Assembly (NCBI GenBank): GCA_964507325.1 | Contig: CAZDQL010000004.1 | Coordinates: 58,133 to 122,132 of the forward strand | Source of the DNA: CAZDQL01 sp964507325 | Lineage (GTDB): Bacteria > Planctomycetota > UBA1135 > GCA-002686595 | Direction: 5' to 3' | DNA: 64,000 bases | Shown: positions 1 to 8,975 of the stretch, in pieces | How the letters are laid out: each line of letters begins with the position of its first letter | Numbering within the stretch: position 1 is the first letter of the stretch | Made by a program: the position numbers and the translations under genes | The notes under the pieces: model-generated | What the model was told of the DNA's origin: nothing | The model's database searches: none | The model's input: only the letters and a program-made list of their open reading frames with translations

Positions 1-170
1 CCGCGCTCCACGCGCTCGACGTCTCCGGAGTAGTAGCCGTCCACGTAGTCGAGGGCCGCGCGCCGGATGGCATCGTGGTCCTCGTCGCCGGGAGGGGAGC
101 TGTCCGCGGGAGAGGCCGCAGCCACGAGGAGTGAGAGCAGGGTCGCGGCGACGAAGTGGTGGTGTTTCAT
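1..170 (-). CDS. Secreted NTF2/lumazine-binding-like protein, C-terminus cut by window edge
   Basis: Reading the minus strand from an ATG at 168-170 gives 56 codons that run off the window start without a stop. The first ~20 residues (MKHHHFVAATLLSLLVAAAS) look like a signal peptide. They are followed by an acidic linker and then DAIRRAALDYVDGYYSGD, which resembles the opening helix of the putative lumazine-binding/SnoaL-like (NTF2-fold) family, whose members begin with I..A..DY..G.Y.GD. Those proteins are small secreted or periplasmic proteins of unclear function. The family call rests on this one helix. Most of the protein lies outside the window, so no activity can be inferred. Confidence 0.6.
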   Translation of the reverse strand, partial: MKHHHFVAATLLSLLVAAASPADSSPPGDEDHDAIRRAALDYVDGYYSGDVERVER

Positions 171-374
171 GGTCTGGCTCCTGGAATCCGGAGTTTGCAC
201 GGGGCTGGAGCTGCCTGACGCAGCGCCGGGCGAGATATTGACCTTGTCTCGCAAGACTTCTGACAAAGGCGTCCGCCGCCGAACCACCGCTCTCCGGGAC
301 CGGGGGTCGCTGTTCGGAGGCGGGAGGACGTCCGGCCGGACCTTCGTTTCGAGCTGCGGACGGTGATCCCAGGG

Positions 375-3300
375 TCACTCTTCGAGCTGGACCGTAACGG
401 CGTTCGACGCGAAACCCTCCGGGGAGAGGGTGACGTAGGCGAAGCTCGCACCCAGCCCGACGAGATCCGACTCGACCGGCCCCTGAGTGTCGAAGGTCGC
501 GACGGCTTCACCCGAGGAATCCAGCCTCCCCTGGAAGTCGACGAACCAAGGTGACCCGGCCAGCGAGAGGGTCAAGAACGTGAACCAGTCCCAGTTCAGG
601 GGGACGTGGACACCATTGAAGTCAAAACCTGGCGAGGTGCCGGACAGCGACCCGAGCACCACGTAGGGCAGGCCCCGGTGGGCAGCTCCCGCGGCCAGGG
701 TCAGATCGACGGCGCCGCCCGTGGCGGCCGGAATCGCGTAGGCGTCGGCCCACAGGGAGGGATCGTACTCGTAGCGCTCGATCTCGAAGTCGTCGACGGC
801 CGCCTCGACCACGCCGTCATCGTGGTCGTCGCTCGCCGTGAGACGGATCCTCACGGTGGAGGTCGGAGCGAGGTGATCGGAGACGGTGTAGTCCATCCGC
901 GTCCACCCCTGGCTCTCCACCACCTGATCGATCTCGGTCCAGCTGGCGCCGTCGTCGTTCGACAGGTGGACGAACAGGGGATCGCTGACGGCCTGCTTGC
1001 CGTGAAAGAACCAGAGCTGGAAGCTCAGGGTCGCGTCAGCCGCGGAGAGGTCGATCGTCGGTGAGATCAGCCGCGTCGCGGGCCCATCCACGTCGTCCGC
1101 CCCGGGGACCCCACCGCCTCCACCGGTGACGTAGCAGAGCGAGCCCATTCGCGTGTGGTCGTCCTCGGGCTGGGCGACGGTCCCCGCCGGGTCGACGCGT
1201 TCCCAGGCACCGCTGCCGCTGTTCTCGCTCTCCACCCTCCAACCCGTGTCCTCCTCGAAGTCGTCCCGCAGCAGGAGCTCGACGAAGCCGACGTCGAAGG
1301 AATGGACGCGCGCCGGAGCGTCGAGCGGAGAGCGAACCGTCACCCCGCCATCACTCCTGGCCTCGAAGTAGAACTCCGGCTGGTCGCCACCGCGCGTGGG
1401 AGGCAGCGTCGCCTCGTACCGGTCGCCACCGAGCGAGGTCACCGCCACCGACGAGAAGGGCGCGCTGGGATCGATGCGGTAGTGCAGGAGTCCCGAGCCC
1501 GGGACGTAGTACTCCACACCGTCGTGGATCTCGAGGGTCAGGGGTGTCGCCGGACCGGGGCGCAGGCACCCCTCGGGCAGTCCGTCGGGGAGCTCGATGG
1601 TGATCGGCGCCACCGGTTCCAGGCCCAGGTCGGGGTTGCCCATGAGCCCCCACCACACGTAGCGATCGTACTTCGGGTACATCCACCAGCCGTGGGTGTA
1701 CATCTCCGTCATCGCCCTGGCGTGCGCCTCTCCCTGGGTGTGGTCGGCCGAAGTCACGTACTTGGTGAACAGGTAGTCCAGGGTCGCGCTGCCGCCGTCG
1801 TTCGGAGCATCCCACTTCGGCCGCGCCCAGGCCGGCTTGTTGGCCCCGCAGAACCCGACGCAACTCCGCCCGAGCATTTCCCGCGCGATGTTGTCGTAGT
1901 CGCTGTCCGCGTTGCTGCAAGCGAGCGCGAAGACGATCGAGGGGTGGTCGTCAGCGGTCAGCCTGCTGGTGAAGCAGTTGACGAAGGGCTCCATGTGATG
2001 CCCGTAGCCGTAGTAGAGCCGGGCGACCGTTGGCCAGCCGTGGCCGGCCCAGTTGACGAAGGCGTATTCGCCGGTGGACCAGGTCGCCCACAGGTTGTTG
2101 AAGTCGAGGTCGAGGTCACACGGGTAGACCGAATGGCCCTCTTCGTACATGCGCGTCACGGACCAGTCCGCCATCCAGCGGTGGGCTACCTTCGCCTCCA
2201 TCATCACGGCGGTGTCCGTGGTCGGCCAAAGAAAGGCGCCGAGCAGGAGGATGCTCTGCTTGTAGGCAGGATCGTTCGTGTTCTCGAAGGCCACCGAGCG
2301 CTCGCACACGTTGCGGACGATCTCGGGCTCGCTCCAGGGAATGCGCCCGACGATGACCTCGTTGTAGAAGTCGACGGGGTCGGAGTGCTCCCCCCACTTG
2401 TGATCCCCGTCCTTGTCCCAGGACAGATCGTCCGGCTTGGAGAGCTCTGCGTAGTAGTAGTCCGTCGCCGGCTTGCCGTAGCCCGTGTCCTGCTCCGTTT
2501 GCCGTATCGGCAGGTCGTCGTAGTGGCCGACGAGCAGGACGTCCTCGATCCCCCAGACGCTCGACGGGTACCTGGCGCGCAGGAAGTTGCGCATCCTCTC
2601 CGCCAGGTCGTAGCCGCGGACGTGGCGGTTAATCCAGGTGGTCGTGACGACCTTCACGTTGCGCCCCTTCCAGGTCTCCCAGTCGACGAGGGGCTGAACC
2701 GCCGGGACGAGGGAGTCCAGCGCGATGATGACGAAGTCGTGGAGACCACGCTCCGCGACGCCTCCCCGACCGGAGTACCACAGCTGGGCCTGTTCGTAGT
2801 TGAGCACGATCCCTCGAGCCGTCCGTTCGGGACCCGCGAGATCGTCCGGCCGGAAGGCAGCGTCGGCTGGCACCGAATGGTCGACCCGGATCGCGATCCG
2901 GGAGTGATGGACCGCGCTGCGCGAGCGAGGTCGATAGCTCACCGGGGTGAGGTAGACGTCGACGAGGTCGTACTTGCGATAGCCGGCGGTACCGACGAAG
3001 TGTCCCGCGGTGGACGGATAGGGGTCATCCGCCCCGTAGATCCTCTCGAGGTTTGCCTGGTATCCCGCCGCGGCACCCGGGGCCACCTGGCCCTGTTGTG
3101 CGCCGATCAGGCGTGGAAGCGGCGTGACCGGGATGTCGTAGCGTCCCGGCAGCGAAGTCGTTGCGAGCGGAGTGACCGTCACGTCCGTCACCCACGCCCC
3201 GGGAGGCACGGCGATGGAGAAGATCCGACCTGGCAGCTCTGGCGCGCCGGGCTCCCCGAAGCGCCCGAACCCGGGGACGAACAGCTCGTCACCCCACCTC

Positions 3301-3461
3301 GTGCGGGCGAGCTCCGGAGGCGGCACCGCGACCGTGACTTCCACGCATCCGGGATGCGCGACGGCATCGACCAGGAGGCTCGACTGGGCGGTGACTCCAG
3401 TCTGGAGGCACAGGATTCCGGCGACGGGGACGGAGATCGCGAGGAGCTTGCTTCCGATCAT
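375..3461 (-). CDS. Gingipain-like C25 family cysteine peptidase, secreted, multidomain (1028 aa)
   Basis: A signal peptide (about residues 1-25, ending TAQ) is followed by a propeptide-like beta-rich region to about 240 and a C25 peptidase domain at about 240-600. The catalytic pair is visible: His474 in VNWAGHG and Cys515 in FALACSN, the order and spacing of gingipains, followed by a segment resembling the conserved 'GANKPAW' loop. An Ig-like stretch follows (about 610-730), then a jelly-roll/MAM-like domain (about 735-900: DDFEEDTGW...SPTIDLS...DDFEIERY). The last ~120 residues (LTLAAGAAHRGLPYVVLGSLSG...SNAVTVQLEE) resemble a C-terminal surface domain that recurs in planctomycete exported proteins. 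I see no type IX secretion tail. A second C25 protein lies at 60440-62428. It probably degrades protein outside the cell or at its surface. The gene appears monocistronic. Confidence 0.9.
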   Translation of the reverse strand: MIGSKLLAISVPVAGILCLQTGVTAQSSLLVDAVAHPGCVEVTVAVPPPELARTRWGDELFVPGFGRFGEPGAPELPGRIFSIAVPPGAWVTDVTVTPLATTSLPGRYDIPVTPLPRLIGAQQGQVAPGAAAGYQANLERIYGADDPYPSTAGHFVGTAGYRKYDLVDVYLTPVSYRPRSRSAVHHSRIAIRVDHSVPADAAFRPDDLAGPERTARGIVLNYEQAQLWYSGRGGVAERGLHDFVIIALDSLVPAVQPLVDWETWKGRNVKVVTTTWINRHVRGYDLAERMRNFLRARYPSSVWGIEDVLLVGHYDDLPIRQTEQDTGYGKPATDYYYAELSKPDDLSWDKDGDHKWGEHSDPVDFYNEVIVGRIPWSEPEIVRNVCERSVAFENTNDPAYKQSILLLGAFLWPTTDTAVMMEAKVAHRWMADWSVTRMYEEGHSVYPCDLDLDFNNLWATWSTGEYAFVNWAGHGWPTVARLYYGYGHHMEPFVNCFTSRLTADDHPSIVFALACSNADSDYDNIAREMLGRSCVGFCGANKPAWARPKWDAPNDGGSATLDYLFTKYVTSADHTQGEAHARAMTEMYTHGWWMYPKYDRYVWWGLMGNPDLGLEPVAPITIELPDGLPEGCLRPGPATPLTLEIHDGVEYYVPGSGLLHYRIDPSAPFSSVAVTSLGGDRYEATLPPTRGGDQPEFYFEARSDGGVTVRSPLDAPARVHSFDVGFVELLLRDDFEEDTGWRVESENSGSGAWERVDPAGTVAQPEDDHTRMGSLCYVTGGGGGVPGADDVDGPATRLISPTIDLSAADATLSFQLWFFHGKQAVSDPLFVHLSNDDGASWTEIDQVVESQGWTRMDYTVSDHLAPTSTVRIRLTASDDHDDGVVEAAVDDFEIERYEYDPSLWADAYAIPAATGGAVDLTLAAGAAHRGLPYVVLGSLSGTSPGFDFNGVHVPLNWDWFTFLTLSLAGSPWFVDFQGRLDSSGEAVATFDTQGPVESDLVGLGASFAYVTLSPEGFASNAVTVQLEE

Positions 3462-4035
3462 GACTTGGCCCTCGATCCCGCACGTGGCGGGGGTGCAGTC
3501 CGACAGGTCGTCTGGTGCCTTGAGAAAGCAGCCTGGCGGTCCCTGCCGAGATGGCCGGGCTCGTCCCGTTTTGTCACGCCGATGGCTTTCGCGCCCAGCG
3601 GCAGCGGCGGACCGACACGATTTCGCGGCCCCTGCTGTTGTGGTGTCACTCCACGGTACACCAGCTCGCTCGATCCGGTTTCCCGGGAGGAAGCCGAGCG
3701 GGCCCCGACCGGCGGATTCTTACAAGGCCGAAGCGCGTCGGGCCGGCGTGTGCGGGCGTTGGTGCATGCATCCGGCTGAACGCGCATCTCCCCCACCCCA
3801 GGTCAGCTCACGCACCGACGGGTAGGAGGTGGGCCGCATCAGCACGTTCATCCGGTTCAACGCGTGGTGATGCCGCCGGGACGTGTCACGGCCGCGAACC
3901 AGGCATCAACGCCCCGACCTCGTGGACCTCTCTGGGAGGGAACGCGCCGCACTCGACTGCCCAGAATTTATGTAACCTATTACGCAATATTCGGCGCGCG
4001 AGCCGCAGGCCCCACTCGAAGCATGTAGCCGCCCG
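3462..4035. other. Intergenic region between divergent genes
   Basis: This holds the start regions of the C25 peptidase (minus) and the MarR-GNAT gene (plus). Small open frames exist on both strands but none has a ribosome site, a recognisable domain or plausible residue use. The only striking part is an AT-rich stretch at about 3965-3992 in otherwise GC-rich DNA, which contains an inverted repeat. Confidence 0.6.
3972..3983. promoter_or_regulatory. Possible MarR operator / promoter (GTAA-N4-TTAC)
   Basis: GTAACCTATTAC is an inverted repeat (GTAA, 4 nt, TTAC) inside the only AT-rich stretch of this intergenic region, about 50 nt before the MarR-GNAT start. MarR regulators commonly bind short palindromes near their own promoters, so autoregulation is a reasonable guess. 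The arms are only 4 nt long, and the same stretch could simply be the -10 region. Confidence 0.35.
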
Positions 4036-5007
4036 ATGAGCCCTCCCCCCGACTTCCTACGCGAGCTCGGTGCGCTCGCCTTCGCCACGCGCCTGCGGCG
4101 GCTCAGCGATCGACTGATGCGCGGAGCGGCGAGCATCTACCGCGACGTCGGGCTCGACTTCGAGCCGCGCTGGTTCGCGCTCTTGCGACTGCTCGACGAC
4201 CACGGCTCGAGCAGCGTCACCGGCGCCTCCGAGGCGCTTGGCCTCACCCACCCCGCGGTGGTCAAGCTGGCACGCGAGATGACCCGAGGCGGCCTGGTCA
4301 CCTCCGAGCGGAGTCGGGTCGACCGCCGCAGCCGGCTGCTGCGCATCACCGGCAAGGGGCGGGTCATGCTGCAACGTCTGACCCCCGTCCTGGATGACCT
4401 GGTGGCGGTCATGCAGGGCGTCTGGACGGAGGCCGAGGTGGACGTGCTCGCCGACTTGGATCGACTCGAAGATCGGCTCGACCTGCGCGAGCTGTATCCG
4501 CGGCTGCGTGAACGCCTGCGACCGCGAATGCTCGAGGCGATCGAGGTTCTCGACTACCGACCCGCCTGGAAGCGGCACTTCCGAGGGCTCAACGAGAGCT
4601 GGCTGACCCAGACGCTGGAGGTCGAGGCCGCCGATCGCGAGCTGCTCGACGATCCGAACGGCCGCATCGTCAAGACTGGTGGGGCGGTCTTGTTCGCGCG
4701 AGTCAACGGCCGCATCGTCGGCACCTGCGCTCTCATCCGCCACGAACCGGAGCTGTTCGAGCTCACCAAGATGGCAGTCGATGAGGACGCGCGCCGTCGC
4801 CTGGTCGGGACCCGTTTGACCCTGGCGGTTGCCGAGCGTGCACGGTCCTTGGGAGCGCGCGAGCTGTACCTGGAGACCCACCCCAGCTTCACGGCGGCGC
4901 GACGCCTGTACGAAGGACTGGGATTCGAGCGCATCCCGAAGAGCCCCATACCGGCCGTGTACCGGCGGCGCCGCATCGTCATGCGACTGGATCTGGAATC
5001 ACCCTGA
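4036..5007 (+). CDS. MarR-family regulator fused to GNAT acetyltransferase (323 aa)
   Basis: Residues ~10-155 form a MarR winged helix (LGLTHPAVVKLAREMTRGGL recognition region, then the DRRSRLLRITGKG wing). Residues ~165-323 form a GNAT domain with a motif-A-like segment at about 246-262 (MAVDEDARRRLVGTRL, an acetyl-CoA loop of the RxxGxG/A type with V in place of the first variable position) and motif B AARRLYEGLGF at 288-298. MarR-GNAT fusions are a known family in which a DNA-binding regulator also carries an acetyltransferase; the substrate is usually unknown. The start at 4036 is the first ATG before the MarR fold. A short AT-rich palindrome lies upstream. The S41 peptidase gene begins 16 nt after the stop, so the two are probably cotranscribed. 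Confidence 0.88.
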   Translation: MSPPPDFLRELGALAFATRLRRLSDRLMRGAASIYRDVGLDFEPRWFALLRLLDDHGSSSVTGASEALGLTHPAVVKLAREMTRGGLVTSERSRVDRRSRLLRITGKGRVMLQRLTPVLDDLVAVMQGVWTEAEVDVLADLDRLEDRLDLRELYPRLRERLRPRMLEAIEVLDYRPAWKRHFRGLNESWLTQTLEVEAADRELLDDPNGRIVKTGGAVLFARVNGRIVGTCALIRHEPELFELTKMAVDEDARRRLVGTRLTLAVAERARSLGARELYLETHPSFTAARRLYEGLGFERIPKSPIPAVYRRRRIVMRLDLESP

Positions 5008-5023
5008 CAAGAGGAGAATCACG

Positions 5024-6409
5024 ATGATGACCAACCGGAGGCCCCTTCATGGGCCCAGCGCGGGCCCCGCTGCCCCTTTGCATCTCCTAGGACTTCTCGG
5101 ACTGCTGTCGGTCGGGTCGATCGCCCTCGGGGCTTCGACCCAGGAGCCTGCGCCGAAGCAGAAGGACCTCGATACGACCCGTCGTAGCGCCATCGTCGAG
5201 AAGGTCGCCTCCGAGGTCGCCGACCGCTACCTGTACCCCCAGGACGGCGCCGAGATGGCGCAGCGCCTGCGCACCCGGCATCGAGAGGGCGAATACGATT
5301 CCCTCTCGACCGTCGGCGAGCTCGCGCGCCGCTTGACCGCCGACCTGCACTCGGTGCGCCGTGACCCACACCTGGCCGTGGTCGAGTTCCGCGAGAGCTT
5401 CCGGAGCCGGGGAGGGGACGAGGAGAACCTGTGGGAGTTGCACCTGCGAGAGGTGCGCTACCGCAACTTCGGCCTGACCAAAGTCGAGCGGCTAACGGGG
5501 AACGTCGGCTACTTGAAGATCGACGAGTTCGACCACGCCGAGAGCGCGGCCGAGACCCTGCACGCGGCGATGCGATTCCTCGCCTACACGGACGCGATGA
5601 TCATCGACCTGCGTGAGAACAGCGGAGGTCGTCCCGAGCTGCTTCAGATTCTCCTGAGCTACATCTTCGGGGGAGACCCGGTGCACTATGCGAACTACGA
5701 CAACCGCGAGAAGGGCGTCCAGCGCCAGTGGTGGACCCTCTCACACGTTCCCGGCAAGCGCCGACCGGACGTTCCCCTCTACCTGCTCACCAGCCGGCGG
5801 ACCGCGTCGGGTGCGGAGGAGCTGGCGTTCGTGCTGCGCAACTTCGAGCGTGCCACCCTGGTCGGCGCGACGACCTTCGGCGCGGCGCACAGCATGCACC
5901 TGCACAACTTCGAGGAGCTGGGGATCACCATCGCCATCCCCCACGGCGCCAGCACCGATCCGAAGACAGGCAAGGACTGGGAGGGCACCGGCGTGAAGCC
6001 GCACGTGGCAGTCGAGGCGGACCTGGCGCTCGACACCGCCTACCTGTTGGCCCTGGAACGACTCCTCGAGGAGGAGTCCGATCCCCAGCGCGCGTACCAG
6101 ATCGACTGGGCCCGCGTCGGACTCGTCGCTCGCCTGCAGCCACCGCAACTGAGTGCCGAGGAGCTGGAGGTCTACGCGGGTGCCTATGAGGGAGGCTCCG
6201 AGATTCGGATCAAAGAGGCAACGCTCCACATCGTGCACCCGCGGCGAGGACGATCGGCCTTGCAGCCCGCCGGGGACGATCTCTTCCTCGTCGAGGCCGT
6301 CTTCTACTGGCGCATCCAGTTTCTCCGGAACGAAGCCGGCGAGGTGACGGGCTTCCGCGACCTGTGGGACACGAACCAGCCGTCGGAGGTATGGAGGCGC
6401 ACGCATTAG
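5024..6409 (+). CDS. Secreted S41-family (C-terminal-processing/IRBP-like) serine peptidase, 461 aa
   Basis: The ATG at 5024 is chosen because GAGGAG (5011-5016) sits 7 nt upstream and a signal peptide follows (hydrophobic HLLGLLGLLSVGSIALGAS). An N-terminal helical domain (about 45-125) precedes the S41 core (NVGYLKIDEF ... AMIIDLRENSGG ... VPLYLLTSRRTASGAEE ... TFGAAH). Ser262 in TASGAEE is the expected nucleophile. No PDZ domain is evident, as in the IRBP-like branch of the family. The last ~75 residues (ELEVYAGAYEGG...GFRDLWD) form a small beta domain of the kind appended to many secreted hydrolases. The gene follows the MarR-GNAT gene by 16 nt. Substrate is unknown. Confidence 0.88.
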   Translation: MMTNRRPLHGPSAGPAAPLHLLGLLGLLSVGSIALGASTQEPAPKQKDLDTTRRSAIVEKVASEVADRYLYPQDGAEMAQRLRTRHREGEYDSLSTVGELARRLTADLHSVRRDPHLAVVEFRESFRSRGGDEENLWELHLREVRYRNFGLTKVERLTGNVGYLKIDEFDHAESAAETLHAAMRFLAYTDAMIIDLRENSGGRPELLQILLSYIFGGDPVHYANYDNREKGVQRQWWTLSHVPGKRRPDVPLYLLTSRRTASGAEELAFVLRNFERATLVGATTFGAAHSMHLHNFEELGITIAIPHGASTDPKTGKDWEGTGVKPHVAVEADLALDTAYLLALERLLEEESDPQRAYQIDWARVGLVARLQPPQLSAEELEVYAGAYEGGSEIRIKEATLHIVHPRRGRSALQPAGDDLFLVEAVFYWRIQFLRNEAGEVTGFRDLWDTNQPSEVWRRTH

Positions 6410-6887
6410 CAGCCAGGTCCCGTGCAGACGCAGCAGCGTCCCAGCGTGATCACCTCCGAGGAGTCCGAGCACTCGGCAGAACTTGTCCTTCGACTTTCGC
6501 GGCCCTTGCGGGGCGGTGTCCGCCTACCCCTTGCGGCAAGACCTGCCGACCGAAGAAGGGCCGCTGAGCGGCGGCGCCTTCCGCGATGAGGAGATTCGGG
6601 CCGGGGGACGAGCGAGCATCCAGCTGACTGGCCGTCGGCGCCCGCGGAGGTTGCAGGCACTCAGCCGATGCCAACCTCGGTTCGGCAAGTGAGCGACGGC
6701 CAGGATGCAGGCCTCACGATGGCCGACGTCAGGCACACGTCCCCCACCATCCCGGCTCTGCTGCCCGGCCCGAAGATCGCTGGTCCAGTTCAGCTCGACA
6801 TGCTAAACAGGAACCGCATGGAGCACGGGAACGGGCTGTCTTCGACGTCGGGGGCGTTCGTGCTGAGCTGGGATTGGAGGTGGGCCA
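6410..6887. other. Intergenic region without a convincing gene
   Basis: About 480 nt between the S41 and DUF302 genes. Overlapping small frames on both strands show arginine/serine-rich shadow composition and no ribosome site. The region holds a weak copy of the dispersed repeat core (6486-6525). Confidence 0.55.
6486..6525 (+). repeat. Dispersed intergenic repeat, module A, weak copy
   Basis: Matches the consensus built from the other copies at about 29 of 40 positions, including TTCGCGGCCCT and GGGGCGG. The central GCCC/GGGC arms can still pair around a TTGC loop. It lies just after the S41 stop. It is the least similar copy and could be chance. Confidence 0.35.
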
Positions 6888-7304
6888 GTGAAAACACCTG
6901 ACGTTCGATACGGTCTGACGAAAGAGCTTCCCAGCCTGGACTACGATCAGGCGGTCGCCCGCACAACCGAGCTGCTCGCGGAGGAGGGTTTCGGTGTGCT
7001 GACGACCATCGATGTGAAGGCCACGCTCAAGAAGAAGCTCGATGTGGATCACCGTCGCTATGTGATTCTGGGGGCCTGCAATCCCCCCCTGGCGCACCGA
7101 GCTCTGAGCGCCGAGCCTCTGATCGGCCTGCTACTCCCCTGCAACGTCGTGGTCATGGAGCGCCACGGAGGCGGCTCCGTGGTGGCCGCCTTCAAGCCCA
7201 CGGCGGCCTTCGAGCTGGTGGACAATGACGCGGTGCAGCCCATCGCTGGTGATGTCGAGACCCGCATGCAGCGCATCCTGGACCGGCTGGGAGAAAACGA
7301 CTGA
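6888..7304 (+). CDS. DUF302 domain protein (138 aa)
   Basis: Starts with GTG at 6888, preceded by GGAGG at 6876-6880 with a 7-nt gap. Almost the entire protein is a DUF302 domain: an N-terminal helix (YDQAVARTTELLAEEGFGVLTTIDVKATL), the YVILGACNPPLAHRAL core and the LLLPCNVVV strand, followed by a C-terminal helix. DUF302 proteins are small alpha/beta proteins of unknown biochemical role, often cytosolic, sometimes linked to stress or sulfur/metal metabolism. Nothing in the neighbourhood narrows this down. There is no signal peptide. It converges on the coiled-coil gene at 7352. Confidence 0.9.
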   Translation: MKTPDVRYGLTKELPSLDYDQAVARTTELLAEEGFGVLTTIDVKATLKKKLDVDHRRYVILGACNPPLAHRALSAEPLIGLLLPCNVVVMERHGGGSVVAAFKPTAAFELVDNDAVQPIAGDVETRMQRILDRLGEND

Positions 7305-7351
7305 CGCACGAGGGCTGAACGGGGCCTGAGGAGCGCGCGGGGGGGACGGGC

Positions 7352-8278
7352 TCAGTCGCCGGGGCCCTCCTCGACCAGCGCCAGCTCGATCCGGGAGAGC
7401 TCCAGCTCGCCCTGGGCCTCCCGGTGCTCGATCTCCGCCCGGCGCAGCTCGGTGGAGGAGACCACGCCGGCGGAGGCCAGCGCCTGCGCGCGCTCGAGCA
7501 TCTGCTGCGCGTGCTCCAGCCGGCTCTGGGCCTCCGCGAACCCGCGCACGGCGGCTTCGCGCATCGCCGCCAGCTCGACGTCGCGCGCGTCGATCTTTCC
7601 GGCCAGGAACTCGGCCCGCAGGCGGCGCCGGTTCTCGAGCTCGGCGACGAGGAGCTCCTCGCGGCGAACGCCGAGAGCGGCCTGCGCGAAATGCGAGTGG
7701 TGGGCGACGCCCCGCTCCACCATCAATTGCGCTCGCTCCGCCCGCTCCCGTTCCCGCGACAGGCGGACCTTCGCCGCGGAGAGCTCGAGCTCGAGGCGCT
7801 CGCCGACGAAATCGCGACCGCCGAGACGCGGCGCGGAGAGCGCGTCGCTCGGCTCGCGGCCGGAGATCCGGATCTCCTCGAGGTCCAGCCGCAGTCGCGC
7901 TCCCTCCAGGGCCACGGCTTCGACCCGACCGCGCGCCGTCTCGGCCTCGTCCTGATGCGCCCGGCCGGTGTCGACGAGCAGGTCGACGCGGGTGGCCTCC
8001 TCCTCGAGGAACTGCATGCAATCCTCGGCGGCGCTCAGCCGGACCTGTACGCGCTGCAGCAGGAGGTCCCTGCGGCCCGACTCCTGGATGCGCTCGGCGG
8101 CGATCACCCCGGCCGCGCCGAAGGTGATGGAGAAGGCCACCAGGGCGGCCACGCGCAGGCCCCGCCATCCGCGGGCGGGGCGCGGCTCCTCGAAGCGGCC
8201 CTTGCGGCGCAGCTCGGTCTCGAGCTGCCATTCGAGGTGGTCGAGGAATTCGGGACTGGGTTCGTGGGCATCACTCAT
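7352..8278 (-). CDS. Membrane-anchored coiled-coil protein coupled to an ECF sigma factor (308 aa)
   Basis: A cytoplasmic N-terminal segment of about 35 residues (EFLDHLEWQLETELRRK) leads into one transmembrane helix (about 42-64, LRVAALVAFSITFGAAGVIAA). Some 240 residues of Glu/Arg/Leu/Ala-rich, almost certainly coiled-coil sequence follow on the far side of the membrane. The start ATG overlaps the stop of the upstream ECF sigma gene (ATGA, 8275-8278). This placement and topology match anti-sigma factors, with the N-terminal segment as the likely sigma-binding part. No zinc-finger (HxxxCxxC) motif is present and I recognise no named family. The outer coiled coil also resembles the long helical hairpins of TolC-like or periplasmic adaptor proteins. 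The anti-sigma role is inference. Confidence 0.7.
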   Translation of the reverse strand: MSDAHEPSPEFLDHLEWQLETELRRKGRFEEPRPARGWRGLRVAALVAFSITFGAAGVIAAERIQESGRRDLLLQRVQVRLSAAEDCMQFLEEEATRVDLLVDTGRAHQDEAETARGRVEAVALEGARLRLDLEEIRISGREPSDALSAPRLGGRDFVGERLELELSAAKVRLSRERERAERAQLMVERGVAHHSHFAQAALGVRREELLVAELENRRRLRAEFLAGKIDARDVELAAMREAAVRGFAEAQSRLEHAQQMLERAQALASAGVVSSTELRRAEIEHREAQGELELSRIELALVEEGPGD

Positions 8279-8790
8279 GAGATCTCTCCGGCTGCGGTCC
8301 CCCCCGCGAGGGCGACCAACTTGCGCTTCAGGGCCAGGCGCGAGCGGCGCAGCCGACCCTCCACCGCCCTCTCGCTGAGGCCGGTCTCGCCGGCGATGGC
8401 CGCGATGCTCTGCCCGTCGAGATGGTGGGCCTCGATCAGGCGGCGCTGGGCGGCCCGCAGTCGAGCGAGCCCCCGGTGCAGCAGCACGGCCGCGTCCGGT
8501 GTGGTCGGTCGCGGCTCGTCCACGAGGGAGGCGATCTCCGCCACACCCAGCCGTGCAGGCCGGATGCCGCGGTAGTGATTGCGGATGAGATTGCCCGCCG
8601 TGGTCTCGAGCCAGGCGAGCGGCGCGGCCGGAAGGCCCCGCCTCCGCCAGGCCGCGAGCGCCCGCAGCCAGGCCTCCTGGGTGACGTCCTCGGCCAGCTC
8701 CCGGTCACCCCCCGCTCGCCGGCTGATCCAGGCGTACAGGGGCCGCACCGTTCGCCGGTAGAGCTCGATCCAATCGTCTTCCGCTGGCAC
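8275..8790 (-). CDS. ECF RNA polymerase sigma factor (171 aa)
   Basis: Sigma region 2 is at about 8-80 (LYAWISRRAGGDRELAEDVTQEAWLRALAAW, ending WLETTAGNLIRNHYR), and region 4 at about 105-158 (LRAAQRRLIEAHHLDGQSIAAIAGETGLSERAVEGRLRRSRLALKR) carries the helix-turn-helix. It lacks other regions, as expected for group 4 sigma factors. The start is GTG at 8790, with GAGGAG about 9 nt upstream. The gene overlaps the membrane coiled-coil gene by 4 nt, so it is probably controlled by that protein. Confidence 0.92.
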   Translation of the reverse strand: MPAEDDWIELYRRTVRPLYAWISRRAGGDRELAEDVTQEAWLRALAAWRRRGLPAAPLAWLETTAGNLIRNHYRGIRPARLGVAEIASLVDEPRPTTPDAAVLLHRGLARLRAAQRRLIEAHHLDGQSIAAIAGETGLSERAVEGRLRRSRLALKRKLVALAGGTAAGEIS

Positions 8791-8975
8791 TTCGATCGCT
8801 CCTCAGCCCTCGAGACCCGCGAGGCCTCGCCATCCCACGCTCGAATCGCCTTTTCTCTGCCGGTTGTAGCACAGGGGAGGGCGAGACCGCCGCGGGACCG
8901 GTCAGATGCCCAGCAGGTCGAAGAGCGACCCCTCCCGGGGCTCGGCGCACGCCGCCGGTGGTTCAGCGCTGCCCC

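Noticed and set aside
1155..3779. Long open frame (874 codons) antisense to the C25 peptidase
   Set aside because: No domain, no signal, and composition typical of an antisense frame in GC-rich DNA.
3458..3796. Small minus-strand frame (112 codons) upstream of the C25 gene
   Set aside because: No ribosome site or domain; Arg/Ser/Pro-rich composition like other shadow frames.
6630..6665. Possible reverse copy of module B (CGGAGGTTGCAGGCA)
   Set aside because: The match is limited to about 11 nt, too short to separate from chance in GC-rich DNA.
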